Position numbers and translations under genes: made by a program. From contig DHHC01000011.1 in the NCBI GenBank assembly GCA_002403095.1, positions 1-64,000 on the forward strand: a stretch of DNA of 64,000 nt. Reading direction: 5' to 3'. This document shows positions 6,213 to 13,973 of this stretch, piece by piece. Position 1 is the first letter of the stretch, and each line of letters begins with the position of its first letter. The notes under the pieces were generated by a model. That model saw only the letters and a program-made list of their open reading frames with translations. It searched no databases and was not told the DNA's origin. This DNA comes from Leptolinea sp. UBA4782 (GTDB lineage Bacteria > Chloroflexota > Anaerolineae > Anaerolineales > Anaerolineaceae).

Positions 6213-7928
6213 TCAATTGCGCAGCAGAGCACTGCTATCGAGCCATTCTATCAATAAAACAGCCAGGGCGCATACCAGCATCAGGATGGTCGCCATTGCC
6301 ATTGCCTGTCCATAATTGGCTGCCCCTGGTTGTGACAGGTAGCGGTAAATTGCAACCGGTATAGTAGGCATCTCCGGCCGGGTCAGGAAAGAAGTAGCCC
6401 CGAATTCACCCAGGGAAATGGTAAAACTAAAGAGCGCTGATACTGCTACAGCCCTGGAGATGAGGGGCAGGTCCACCTCGCGCCAGACACGCAGCGGGCT
6501 GGCGCCAAGTACTGCCGCTGCCTGCCTGATATTCGCCGGGATAGAAGCAATGGCCGGTTTCATTGTCCGGATGACAAAGGGCATGGCTACCAGGCTGTGC
6601 GCGATGGGCAGGAGAATGGGAAAAGTACGCAAATCAATGGGAGGTTTGTTGAAAACCAGGATAAATCCTAACCCCAGGGTTACCGCTGATGTGCCCATCG
6701 GGAGCATCATTACCGGGTCCATCCAGCGGTTGGCCTTACCAGGTTTGTTGAGGGCAAAAGCTGCCAGCGTACCCAGGCTCGTGGCAATCAGTACTGTGAT
6801 CAAACCAAAATAAACCGAGTTGCGGATGGCAGTAGCTGGAGGGACATAGAAAATTGATTGGCGCTGGTTTACGAACAACTGGCGGTAATAATCCAGCGTT
6901 AACCCGGTTTGCACCTCTCCCCGCTCGCCCCTCGCAGCTTCCAACCTGGTAAAAGAGCGGCTTGCCAGGGAAACCAGCGGCAGGACCTGGGCAACGACCA
7001 GGGCAATTACAATCACTGCCACAAATGCTTTCGCCTGCTTCGATGCGGGCCTGCGCAGGGTATCAGCCTGTGGACGGGTTGAAGTTGATTTTTTCCCCAG
7101 CCGGGTGTAAACCAGCATGATTAAGAATGTGACCGCCAACTGGATCACTGACAGTGCACCTGCCATGGGCAGGTTCAGGAAATACATCGCCTGGGAATAG
7201 ATCTCCACCTCTAAGGTGGCATTCTGCGGCCCGCCCAACAGCAGGACTACCCCAAAGCTGGTAAAGTCGAACATAAACACCAGCATCGAGGCTGAAAGTA
7301 TTACAGGTGCCAGTAAAGGCAAGGAAATCTCCAGGAATGCTTTCCGTGAAGATGCACCCAGCACCCGCGCCGCCTGCACCAATCGGTTATCCAGCTGTGC
7401 CCAGGCAGTCCCTACCAGCCGGATTACGACCGAAAGGTTGTAGAAAACATGGGCAACCAGGATTGCACCCAGTGAATTGATAAACTGGATCGGTGCAGTA
7501 TCCAGGCTGAATAACCTCATCAGGAGCATATTCAGCCAGCCGTTTGGCCCAATAAGGGTATTGATACTGGCAGCCACCACAACTGTCGGCAGGATGAAGG
7601 GAATGGTAGTCAGCGTGCGCAGCAGCTTTTTACCGGGAAAATCAAACCGGGCAAAGACGTAAGCAGCCGGCAGCCCAAGCACCAAAGTGAGCAGCATGGA
7701 AAGCAATGCCTGGTAGAACGTAAATCCCAGGGTTTGCCCGATCCTGGCAATATTAAACCCCCTTATCCCCTCAACAATAGTCTGATTGCCCACCCTTCCG
7801 AAAATAGCTGCCAGCGGCTGGAAGAAAAACACGAGCAGAAAAACCGCTGGCAGCAACCAGAGCCATAAAGAAGAGGGGAGTTTGGCAGGTAGTTTCACAG
7901 GCTCCTGATCACCGTAAGACTGTCTCAT
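6213..7928 (-). CDS. thiP: ABC transporter permease, fused two-domain thiamine type
   Basis: The product of about 571 residues contains two BPD-transport (MetI-like) domains in one chain, as in ThiP and FbpB, with around 12 transmembrane segments. Two EAA loops are visible (AARVLGASSRKAFLEISLPLL and AAVLGASPLRVWREVDLPLI), which dock the ATPase. The start is uncertain: ATG at 7928 overlaps the thiB stop by 20 bases; a GTG at about 7895 with AGGAG close upstream is an alternative. It forms the membrane channel of the thiamine importer with ThiB and ThiQ. Confidence 0.82.
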   Translation of the reverse strand: MRQSYGDQEPVKLPAKLPSSLWLWLLPAVFLLVFFFQPLAAIFGRVGNQTIVEGIRGFNIARIGQTLGFTFYQALLSMLLTLVLGLPAAYVFARFDFPGKKLLRTLTTIPFILPTVVVAASINTLIGPNGWLNMLLMRLFSLDTAPIQFINSLGAILVAHVFYNLSVVIRLVGTAWAQLDNRLVQAARVLGASSRKAFLEISLPLLAPVILSASMLVFMFDFTSFGVVLLLGGPQNATLEVEIYSQAMYFLNLPMAGALSVIQLAVTFLIMLVYTRLGKKSTSTRPQADTLRRPASKQAKAFVAVIVIALVVAQVLPLVSLASRSFTRLEAARGERGEVQTGLTLDYYRQLFVNQRQSIFYVPPATAIRNSVYFGLITVLIATSLGTLAAFALNKPGKANRWMDPVMMLPMGTSAVTLGLGFILVFNKPPIDLRTFPILLPIAHSLVAMPFVIRTMKPAIASIPANIRQAAAVLGASPLRVWREVDLPLISRAVAVSALFSFTISLGEFGATSFLTRPEMPTIPVAIYRYLSQPGAANYGQAMAMATILMLVCALAVLLIEWLDSSALLRN

Positions 7929-8982
7929 CCCAGGCCTGGATCCACTTCTCGCGGTTGGCAGCGAGTAAATCAGGATCGAGGCTGGCAGGTTCAGCAGGCT
8001 GCTGGGCATACTTGACGAATTCGTCCGGCAAGACAGCTTCAGGATTAACTGGGTAAACGAACATCTGCAGCGTCATGTCCTCCTGGAAGCTTTTTCCGAG
8101 CATGAAGTCAATAAACTTCTCTGCCAGCGCCCGGTTCTGCGTGCCTTGTAGGATACCAGCAAACTCAACCTGACGGTAGCACATGTTTTTTCCAGTCAAC
8201 GACGCGGTTGGGGCATCATCCAGAGGCTCAGAGGCATAGATAACCTCAGCTGGCGGGCTGGAACCGTACGATACCACCATCGGCTGACTTCCCCGCCCGG
8301 ATGATGCGCTGAAATTGGTGTAATAAGCGGTTTCCCAGTCGTTTACAACCACCACCCCATTGGCGCGCAGGTCCGCCCAAAATTCCAGGTAGCCATCCTC
8401 GCCAAACTCAGCGATAGTCGCCAGCAGGAAACCCATTCCTGGTGAAGATGTGGTCGGATTTTCCACCACCAGCAGACCGGCATATTCTGGTTTCGCCAGG
8501 TCGCCAAGCGATTGCGGTACAACAAGGCCTTTTTCTGCAAAGAAAGCCTTATCATAATTGATGCAGATATCGCCGTAATCTACCGGCAGGGCACGGTTAC
8601 GGCTGTCCAGCTTGAATTCGGCCGGGATCTGTTCCAGCATGGGTGAATCGTAGGACAAGAAAATATCCTCAGCCAGAGCCCGAGACAGGAAGGCGTTATC
8701 CACCCCGTACAGTACATCAGCCATGGGAGCATCCTTGGAAAGAATAGCCCTGTTCAACAGCTGGCCGGCATCTCCGCTCTGCACAAAGGAAACTTTGGCA
8801 TTGTTCTGGGTTTCAAATTCCGAAATGACCGATTCGCTGACAGAAAACGAATCATGCGTCATCACCGTCAGCACCTGCGGTTTAGCGGCATCGCCGTTAC
8901 CAGATGGCTTTACAGCTGGTTTGCAGGCTGCCAGGAGCAGCACACCAAGGAGAAAACTTACCAGTAAAACATTTCTTTTCAT
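7909..8982 (-). CDS. thiB: Thiamine ABC transporter substrate-binding lipoprotein
   Basis: The signal peptide ends in lipobox LLAAC with the lipidated cysteine at residue 20. The mature part begins VLTVMTHDSFSVSE, which is the ThiB/TbpA signature strand, and continues with VDYGDICINYDK and VVVNDWETAYYTNF, also shared with the thiamine-binding group. Length (about 357) suits type II periplasmic-binding folds. It captures thiamine or its phosphates outside the membrane and delivers them to ThiP. ATG at 8982 overlaps the thiN stop as TGATG with GGAGG upstream; an adjacent ATG at 8985 is equally readable. Confidence 0.87.
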   Translation of the reverse strand: MKRNVLLVSFLLGVLLLAACKPAVKPSGNGDAAKPQVLTVMTHDSFSVSESVISEFETQNNAKVSFVQSGDAGQLLNRAILSKDAPMADVLYGVDNAFLSRALAEDIFLSYDSPMLEQIPAEFKLDSRNRALPVDYGDICINYDKAFFAEKGLVVPQSLGDLAKPEYAGLLVVENPTTSSPGMGFLLATIAEFGEDGYLEFWADLRANGVVVVNDWETAYYTNFSASSGRGSQPMVVSYGSSPPAEVIYASEPLDDAPTASLTGKNMCYRQVEFAGILQGTQNRALAEKFIDFMLGKSFQEDMTLQMFVYPVNPEAVLPDEFVKYAQQPAEPASLDPDLLAANREKWIQAWDETVLR

Positions 8983-9641
8983 CATTTACCTCCAGAAAAC
9001 ATGCGGGTATGGATACATAACAGCATACCCGCTTGAATGATTACCCGGGCGTCTGGCCCTGTCATAACATTACTCACCCCCCGGGTTTCTCCCAGCGCTA
9101 AATCTTCATTTTCAAGGTGATATTCCAAACCGGTGGTGGTTATGCCTGACACCGCACCGGAAAGCGGGATAAGGGAGACAATGTCACCAGCGCTGCCTGT
9201 GATTTGCAGTGATTGCCGTATTAATGTTATTTTGGTGGTTCCGTCATCCAGGCAAATTTCCAGATCCCGATAGCCCGGCTGGCTGACCAGCAACGCATTA
9301 GCCAGGGTATGGTCAAATCTTGCTCCGGTTGCCCCGGCGATCACAATGCTGGCAGGCTGCAAGCTGGCTGCATGTTGAAATGCCAGCTCCAGGTCAGTGG
9401 CATCTTTTGCGGATGGATATTGCTTGATGTCTATCCCCAACAGCCGGTACTCATTCAGGTAACTGGCAGGGATAGAATCCAGGTCGCCAACCAGCAAGTG
9501 CGGTAGGATGCCCATTGCATGCAAATGCCTGGAGCCGCCGTCTGCAGCAATGATGAAATCACCAGGCAGCAGCATGCCCCTGGCGCGCTGCAGATCGGGA
9601 ATTTCCCCGTTTACAAAGATCACCACTCGTTCAGGCTGCAT
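8982..9641 (-). CDS. thiN: Thiamine pyrophosphokinase
   Basis: The 219-residue enzyme transfers pyrophosphate from ATP to thiamine, giving thiamine diphosphate. Recognisable are the N-terminal IAADGGSRHL (about 31-40), VGDLDS (51-56), the metal-binding KDATDLELA (79-87) and GATGARFDHTLAN, which is the family G-G-R-x-D-H-x-L-A-N motif with one change. The C-terminal half is a beta-rich thiamine-binding domain. ATG at 9641 has GGAGGG eight bases upstream; an in-frame GTG at 9650 would leave no spacing. It is the first gene after the TPP riboswitch, pairing salvage kinase with importer. Confidence 0.9.
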   Translation of the reverse strand: MQPERVVIFVNGEIPDLQRARGMLLPGDFIIAADGGSRHLHAMGILPHLLVGDLDSIPASYLNEYRLLGIDIKQYPSAKDATDLELAFQHAASLQPASIVIAGATGARFDHTLANALLVSQPGYRDLEICLDDGTTKITLIRQSLQITGSAGDIVSLIPLSGAVSGITTTGLEYHLENEDLALGETRGVSNVMTGPDARVIIQAGMLLCIHTRMFSGGK

Positions 9642-9668
9642 AAAAAACACCCTCCGCCAGGGAGGGTG
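9642..9668 (-). terminator. Riboswitch expression platform: terminator hairpin containing the thiN ribosome site
   Basis: On the minus strand an 8-bp perfect stem (CACCCTCC with GGAGGGTG, 9661-9668 and 9648-9655) with a 5-base loop is followed by six T residues and then directly the thiN ATG. The 3' arm is itself the Shine-Dalgarno sequence. The hairpin can therefore both terminate transcription and hide the ribosome site. Confidence 0.85.
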
Positions 9669-9683
9669 CGATAGATCTGCTAT

Positions 9684-9766
9684 TTTCCCTCCGCCGGCAT
9701 TATCCGGATCAGGTCATTAGGGTCGAGGACATTCGTCCTCCTCTCAGCCCTTTCGGGCTCCCCGGT
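9684..9766 (-). promoter_or_regulatory. TPP riboswitch (THI element)
   Basis: Minus-strand RNA shows all conserved THI-box parts in order: CCGGGGAGCCC, GGGCTGAGAGG, a variable hairpin (GGAGGACGAATGTCCTC), GACCCT, GACCTGATCCGGATAATGCC and GCGGAGGG. Thiamine diphosphate binding should favour the adjacent terminator hairpin and lower expression of the thiN-thiB-thiP-thiQ-DUF402 operon. About 15 bases separate aptamer and terminator. Confidence 0.95.
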
Positions 9767-9778
9767 TGTTATGAAATT

Positions 9779-9784
9779 ATTATA
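9779..9784 (-). promoter_or_regulatory. -10 element for the riboswitch transcript
   Basis: TATAAT on the minus strand lies just ahead of the aptamer, giving a transcript start near 9772. A perfect TTGACA exists at 9811-9816 but is 26 bases away, too far for standard spacing, so the -35 is unassigned. Confidence 0.5.
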
Positions 9785-9820
9785 ACACTGGAAAAAAATT
9801 AATCCAGCCCTGTCAAATCG

Positions 9821-10663
9821 TCATTCCTTTTCTACAATTTGTGAACTCTTTCCTTTGCCCAATTGCTGGCTGCGCTCATAAGCAGCCCATACCGCGCGCG
9901 AAATTGCGGTGCGGAAACCTGCCTTCTCAAGGTAATACAAAGCCTCAGCAGAGGTGCCGCCTGGAGATGTTACCTCATTTCGCAGGCGGGCCGGGGGATC
10001 GCTTTTGCTGGCATAATAATCCACCGAGCCTCGCAAGGTCTGGGTAACCAGTTTTTCCGCAATCCGGCGTGGAAAGCCCAGGTGCACGCCGGCATCGATC
10101 ATCGCCTCCATGAACATGAACACGTAAGCAGGGCCGGTACCTGAGAGTGCTGTTGCCATGTCGAGGTAACTTTCTTCTTCAACAAATATCTCTTCCCCGA
10201 ATGCCCCCAGGATCTCGCGCGCCTTGTCAGCATGGTCCTGGCTTCCATTGCGTGAGATAGTCCAGACGGTTATACCTTCGCCAATCTGGGCAGGCGTGTT
10301 GGGCATTGCCCTGACCACGTTTTCGTGGTTCAGCTCTTTCTGGATTGATTCGATAGATGCTCCTGCTACGATGGATATTACCAGGGCATCTTTCTGGATC
10401 CGGTCCCTCAACCCGGTCAGTACCGCATTCAACCGCTGCGGTTTGACCGTCAGGATCACGATTTCGGCATCTTTAACTGCCAGGGCATTGTCAGTGAACG
10501 GCTGTACACCAAATTTTTCATGCAGCTGATCCACCCGCTCCTGTCGCGGTCCGGAAATAACAATTCCATCCGGGGCTGTCACATGATTGCGCAGCAACCC
10601 GCCGATAAATGCTTCTGCCATTACCCCCGGTCCAATAATGCTGATTACGCATTTCTCTTTCAC
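9821..10663 (-). CDS. proC: Pyrroline-5-carboxylate reductase
   Basis: The 280-residue enzyme reduces pyrroline-5-carboxylate to proline with NAD(P)H. It has the N-terminal Rossmann loop IIGPGVMAEAFIGGL (about 9-23), VLTVKPQ-type strand (ILTVKPQ, about 71-77), the RAMPNTPAQIGEG motif (about 118-130), and the C-terminal LSGTGPAYVF and VTSPGGTSAEAL signatures of ProC. The start is a GTG whose last two bases form the TGA of the upstream methyltransferase gene, with GGAGG six bases before it, so the two are coupled. Confidence 0.93.
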   Translation of the reverse strand: MKEKCVISIIGPGVMAEAFIGGLLRNHVTAPDGIVISGPRQERVDQLHEKFGVQPFTDNALAVKDAEIVILTVKPQRLNAVLTGLRDRIQKDALVISIVAGASIESIQKELNHENVVRAMPNTPAQIGEGITVWTISRNGSQDHADKAREILGAFGEEIFVEEESYLDMATALSGTGPAYVFMFMEAMIDAGVHLGFPRRIAEKLVTQTLRGSVDYYASKSDPPARLRNEVTSPGGTSAEALYYLEKAGFRTAISRAVWAAYERSQQLGKGKSSQIVEKE

Positions 10664-11586
10664 AATTTACCTCCACTGGGGGGTTGACTGTCTGACCAGA
10701 GGGCATAGATGGCGGTCGATAACAGCCTGCCAGCACTCTGTTCCACATTCAAGATCTCACCTGCCTGAACCATTCCCTTGTATCGCTGCATTACTTCCGA
10801 AACAGCATTGTACAGGGTCAGGTAAGAGGCTTTGACAGCATAGGCTGTCATCATCAAGAACAGCGGCTGCTCACTCAACACTGCCTGGCAATATTGCAGC
10901 AGCTGCGGAATCAGCCTATAAAATTCCCAAACTTCCCCCTTTGGTCCCCGGCCGAATTTTGGCGGGTCAAGGATCACCCCATCATAAAATGAACCTCTTC
11001 GTGCTTCTCGCTGCACAAATTTGACCGCATCATCCACTATCCAGCGGATGGCAGTCTCGGGCAATCTGGAGGCTAGTGAATTCTCCTTTGCCCAGCCAAC
11101 CACCTTGCGGGAGGCATCCACGTGCGTTACCTTCGCGCCTGCTGCCGCAGCAGCCAGGCTGGCGGCGCCGGTATAACCGAACAGGTTAAGGATCCGAACC
11201 TGCCGGTCAGCTTCTTTTACCCTTTGCATAATCCATTCCCATTGGGGTGCCTGTTCGGGGAATAATCCAACATGCCTGGATGCGGTTGTCTGCATCCAGA
11301 AATGCAGGCTGCCGCAGGTCACTTCCCATTTTTCAGGCAGGCTGCGGCGGTATTCCCAATGCCCCCCGCTCTCTTCAGCCGTGGCATGGAAAACCGCATC
11401 GGCTCTTTGCCATTCCCGGGCTTGCAAAGCAGGCTGCCAGATCGCTTCTGCTTCCGGGCGGTCAAGGAGGATTCCCCCAAATCTCTCCAGCTTTCTGCCA
11501 TTGCCGCTGTCCAGCAGTCCATAATCCTGCCAACCGGGATTAGTAAAGAAGATAGGCTGCTGGAAAGTGAAGGCTGCTTTTTTCAT
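10660..11586 (-). CDS. Class I SAM-dependent methyltransferase, probable rRNA methylase
   Basis: The 308-residue protein has the SAM-binding motif NLFGYTGAASLAAAAAGA (about 148-165), followed by VTHVDASRKVVGWAKEN and the catalytic-region DPPKFGRGPKGEVWEF, all as in the RlmI/RlmK group that makes 5-methylcytidine or 7-methylguanosine in 23S rRNA. It lacks the N-terminal PUA domain of RlmI, so the exact target is open. ATG at 11586 has a TATACT -10 at 11608-11613. Upstream of proC with a 4-base overlap. Confidence 0.75.
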   Translation of the reverse strand: MKKAAFTFQQPIFFTNPGWQDYGLLDSGNGRKLERFGGILLDRPEAEAIWQPALQAREWQRADAVFHATAEESGGHWEYRRSLPEKWEVTCGSLHFWMQTTASRHVGLFPEQAPQWEWIMQRVKEADRQVRILNLFGYTGAASLAAAAAGAKVTHVDASRKVVGWAKENSLASRLPETAIRWIVDDAVKFVQREARRGSFYDGVILDPPKFGRGPKGEVWEFYRLIPQLLQYCQAVLSEQPLFLMMTAYAVKASYLTLYNAVSEVMQRYKGMVQAGEILNVEQSAGRLLSTAIYALWSDSQPPSGGKL

Positions 11587-11607
11587 GGCACTGATAGATT
11601 ACCGGTG

Positions 11608-11676
11608 AGTATACCAGTTTTCACCAACCTGCAAAACAGTTACCCCACGCTTAAGCGAAGGTATTGTGGTTATAAT
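11608..11676. promoter_or_regulatory. Divergent promoter region
   Basis: On the minus strand TATACT (11608-11613) with TTTTGC 17 bases upstream serves the methyltransferase-proC operon. On the plus strand TATAAT (11671-11676) precedes the PatB-type gene by about 27 bases, leaving room for its ribosome site GAGGA. No clear -35 was found for the plus-strand promoter. Confidence 0.5.
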
Positions 11677-11702
11677 GGGGAAAAATCATTGAGGACTTCA
11701 CA

Positions 11703-12854
11703 ATGCCATTTGACTTTGACCATTGCCCCGACCGACGTAGTACCGAAAGCTTCAAGTGGAAGCTTTTTAATGAAGATGTTCTGCCCATGTGGGTAGCAGA
11801 TATGGACTTTTTAGCCCCGCCAGCCGTGATGGAAGCGTTGCACCGCCGTGTGGATCACGGCATTTTCGGCTATGCCATGGAATCGGAAGAATTGAAGCTG
11901 GTGATCGTCGATCGGATGCACAGGCTGTACAACTGGCAAATCAACCCTGAAGACCTGGTTTTCACCCCGGGTGTTGTGGCTGGCTTTAACCTGGCCGCCC
12001 AGATGTTCTCAGGTTCTTCCCAGGAGATTTTGATTCAAACTCCTGTTTACCCGCCATTTCTACGGGCGCCATCTTGTGCCGGGCTAAAACGAGTGGATTC
12101 ACCGCTGGTACACAATCAAGACGGCTCCTACAGTATTGACACGACGGGATTCACGAAACAGGTATCACCCTCTACAGCCATGTTTATCCTGTGTAACCCG
12201 CACAACCCGGTCGGAAGGGTATTTACAGGGGAGGAATTGGAAGAGATGGCACAAGCCTGTCTCTCAAACGGCACGGTCATCTGTTCAGACGAGATCCATT
12301 GCGATTTTATCTTTTCTGGACATAAACACATTCCCATTGCCTCCCTATCGCCTGAAATTGCCCAAAACGCTATCACCCTGATGGCGCCAAGTAAGACATT
12401 CAATATAGCAGGGTTGGATTTTGCCTTTGCCATCATCCAGAACCCGGAATTGCGCAGCCGTTTCAGGAATTCCTGCCGGGGGTTGACCGGCGGTACGAAC
12501 ATGATGGGCCAGATTGCAGCCAAAGCTGCCTTTGAAAAGGGTGAAGAGTGGCTGAAGGAGTGTATCGCATACCTGGAATCAAACCGTGATTACCTGGTGA
12601 AATTCATCCAGTCAGAGCTGCCTGCCTTAAAAACCTCTTGCCCCGAAGCGACTTACCTCGCATGGATCGATTGCCGCGGGCTTGGACTGGATGAGCCGCC
12701 ATCTGATTTCTTCCTGCGGGAAGGCAAGGTTGCCCTGAACGCAGGGGAAGAATTCGGTCATGGCGGGGAGGGATTTGTGCGGCTCAATTTCGGCTGTCCC
12801 AGGTCATTCCTGGAAGATGGATTGAACCGGATGGCCAGGGCCATCAAAGGATAG
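11703..12854 (+). CDS. PatB/MalY-type PLP-dependent cystathionine beta-lyase / C-S lyase
   Basis: The 383-residue fold type I aminotransferase-like enzyme starts NFDHCPDRR-like (FDFDHCPDRRSTESFKW), the hallmark opening of the MalY/PatB group, with LPMWVADMDF following. LCNPHNPVGRVF, SDEIHCDF and the PLP lysine in APSKTFNIAG are visible, as is the C-terminal arginine in VRLNFGCPR. The group cleaves C-S bonds in cystathionine or related thioethers. It is not clear whether biosynthetic or detoxifying. GAGGA lies ahead of the ATG. The DUF218 gene follows after three bases. Confidence 0.88.
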   Translation: MPFDFDHCPDRRSTESFKWKLFNEDVLPMWVADMDFLAPPAVMEALHRRVDHGIFGYAMESEELKLVIVDRMHRLYNWQINPEDLVFTPGVVAGFNLAAQMFSGSSQEILIQTPVYPPFLRAPSCAGLKRVDSPLVHNQDGSYSIDTTGFTKQVSPSTAMFILCNPHNPVGRVFTGEELEEMAQACLSNGTVICSDEIHCDFIFSGHKHIPIASLSPEIAQNAITLMAPSKTFNIAGLDFAFAIIQNPELRSRFRNSCRGLTGGTNMMGQIAAKAAFEKGEEWLKECIAYLESNRDYLVKFIQSELPALKTSCPEATYLAWIDCRGLGLDEPPSDFFLREGKVALNAGEEFGHGGEGFVRLNFGCPRSFLEDGLNRMARAIKG

Positions 12855-12857
12855 AAA

Positions 12858-13517
12858 ATGAACCAGACTGCTGGCAGTACCAAACCAGCAAAAGGTTGCA
12901 GGGGTTTATCCCTCTTTCTCTTGGTGCCTGTTCTACTCATTGTTGTTGTGCTGGCAGGTGAATTTATCCTCACGGCAGCCGGCGGCATCCTGATCATTGC
13001 CGATCCGCTGAGAGAATCTGACGCTATAGCAGTATTGAGCGGCGGGGGTGACATGTCGCGGGTGGAAGAAGGCTCGCGGTTGTTCATGGAAAAGATGGGG
13101 AAATGGCTGGTGCTTACTGAAATCACCCCCCGGGAAGGTGATAAGGTCACTGAAACCACCACCCTGTTTAAACAGATAGCCATTGGTGAAGGGGTGCCAA
13201 ATTCTTCTATCCTGGTCACCAGCCAGGCTGCCTTCAGTACCCGCCAGGAAGCCGTGGAAATCCTCAACCTGGCCCAAAAACGCGGTTTTCAATCGCTCAT
13301 CATTGTTACCGACCCATTCCATACTTTCCGAACCCGCCTCATATTCCGGTCTGTATTCAGGGATTCAGGTATCGATCTTTACGTCCGTCCGGTCAGAAAC
13401 CACTGGTACAGGAGCACCACCTGGTGGGCGACCAGCCAGGGGCGCCAGGCTACCTTGAGCGAATATATTAAGATCATTGCCTATTTTTCCGGTTTAGAGA
13501 GCGGGCTAATCGAATAA
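12858..13517 (+). CDS. DUF218 (YdcF/SanA/ElyC-like) membrane-anchored protein
   Basis: The 219-residue protein has a basic start, one transmembrane helix (about 17-40), and then the DUF218 domain: DAIAVLSGGGDMSRVEEG (about 55-72), SQAAFSTRQEA and VTDPFHTFRTR. Members such as SanA and ElyC act at the cell envelope and affect peptidoglycan or vancomycin tolerance, but the reaction is not established. It is read through from the PatB-type gene with a three-base gap. Confidence 0.82.
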   Translation: MNQTAGSTKPAKGCRGLSLFLLVPVLLIVVVLAGEFILTAAGGILIIADPLRESDAIAVLSGGGDMSRVEEGSRLFMEKMGKWLVLTEITPREGDKVTETTTLFKQIAIGEGVPNSSILVTSQAAFSTRQEAVEILNLAQKRGFQSLIIVTDPFHTFRTRLIFRSVFRDSGIDLYVRPVRNHWYRSTTWWATSQGRQATLSEYIKIIAYFSGLESGLIE

Positions 13518-13522
13518 GGCGG

Positions 13523-13554
13523 TTTAAAAAATTAGAGCCGCATCCCTGCGGCTC
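13523..13554 (-). terminator. Intrinsic terminator of the cold-shock gene
   Basis: An 8-bp stem (GAGCCGCA/TGCGGCTC, 13535-13542 and 13547-13554) is followed on the minus strand by TAATTTTTTAAA. It separates the convergent DUF218 and cold-shock genes. Confidence 0.8.
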
Positions 13555-13574
13555 CTGATATTCAATTGTTGAGG

Positions 13575-13790
13575 TTATTCAACCGGCTTCACCCCGGCAG
13601 CCTGCAGCCCTTTCGGGCCGTCCTCCACCGAGAATTCAACCTGCTGCCCTTCACGCAACCGCCGGTAACCATCCATCTCGATTGCTGAGAAGTGAACAAA
13701 AATATCCGCACCGCCATCCTCACGGCCGATAAAACCATAGCCTTTGGTGGCATTGAACCACTTAACGGTTCCCATTAATCTATCAGACAT
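13575..13790 (-). CDS. Cold-shock domain protein
   Basis: The 71-residue OB-fold RNA/DNA-binding protein has RNP1 (KGYGFIGRE, about 16-24) and RNP2 (DIFVHFSAI, about 29-37) motifs. A short DRLMGTVKWFN opening and a C-terminal GLQAAGVKP complete the fold. It binds single-stranded nucleic acid and melts RNA structures. Start at 13790 has GGGAG about 13 bases upstream. The promoter at 13891-13919 implies a 5' untranslated leader of roughly 95 bases, a size seen for temperature-responsive csp mRNAs. Confidence 0.93.
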   Translation of the reverse strand: MSDRLMGTVKWFNATKGYGFIGREDGGADIFVHFSAIEMDGYRRLREGQQVEFSVEDGPKGLQAAGVKPVE

Positions 13791-13890
13791 ACAACTTTTC
13801 TCCCTTAATGTAATGCGGCAAACTACTGGCGTACAACTTGCACTGATGGGATCAGGAGACTTGCTTCCGCCCAGCATCTGACCGGGTAGG

Positions 13891-13919
13891 AATGTATCAC
13901 TTGACTGGGTGGCTGTCAA
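13891..13919 (-). promoter_or_regulatory. Promoter of the cold-shock gene
   Basis: Minus strand: perfect TTGACA (13914-13919), 17-base spacer, TACATT (13891-13896). Start near 13885, about 95 bases before the ATG. Confidence 0.7.
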
Positions 13920-13973
13920 TCAGGTTGATTGGACAACTGAGAAGCAGCTTTTGGTTACTAATTAGAGGAAATT

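Noticed and set aside
9789..9804. Short hairpin (CTGGA/TCCAG with a T-rich loop) after proC
   Set aside because: Only five base pairs and the T-run lies inside the loop, so it is not a credible terminator.
9811..9816. TTGACA as -35 of the thiamine operon promoter
   Set aside because: It lies 26 bases from the TATAAT at 9779-9784; normal spacing is 16-18.
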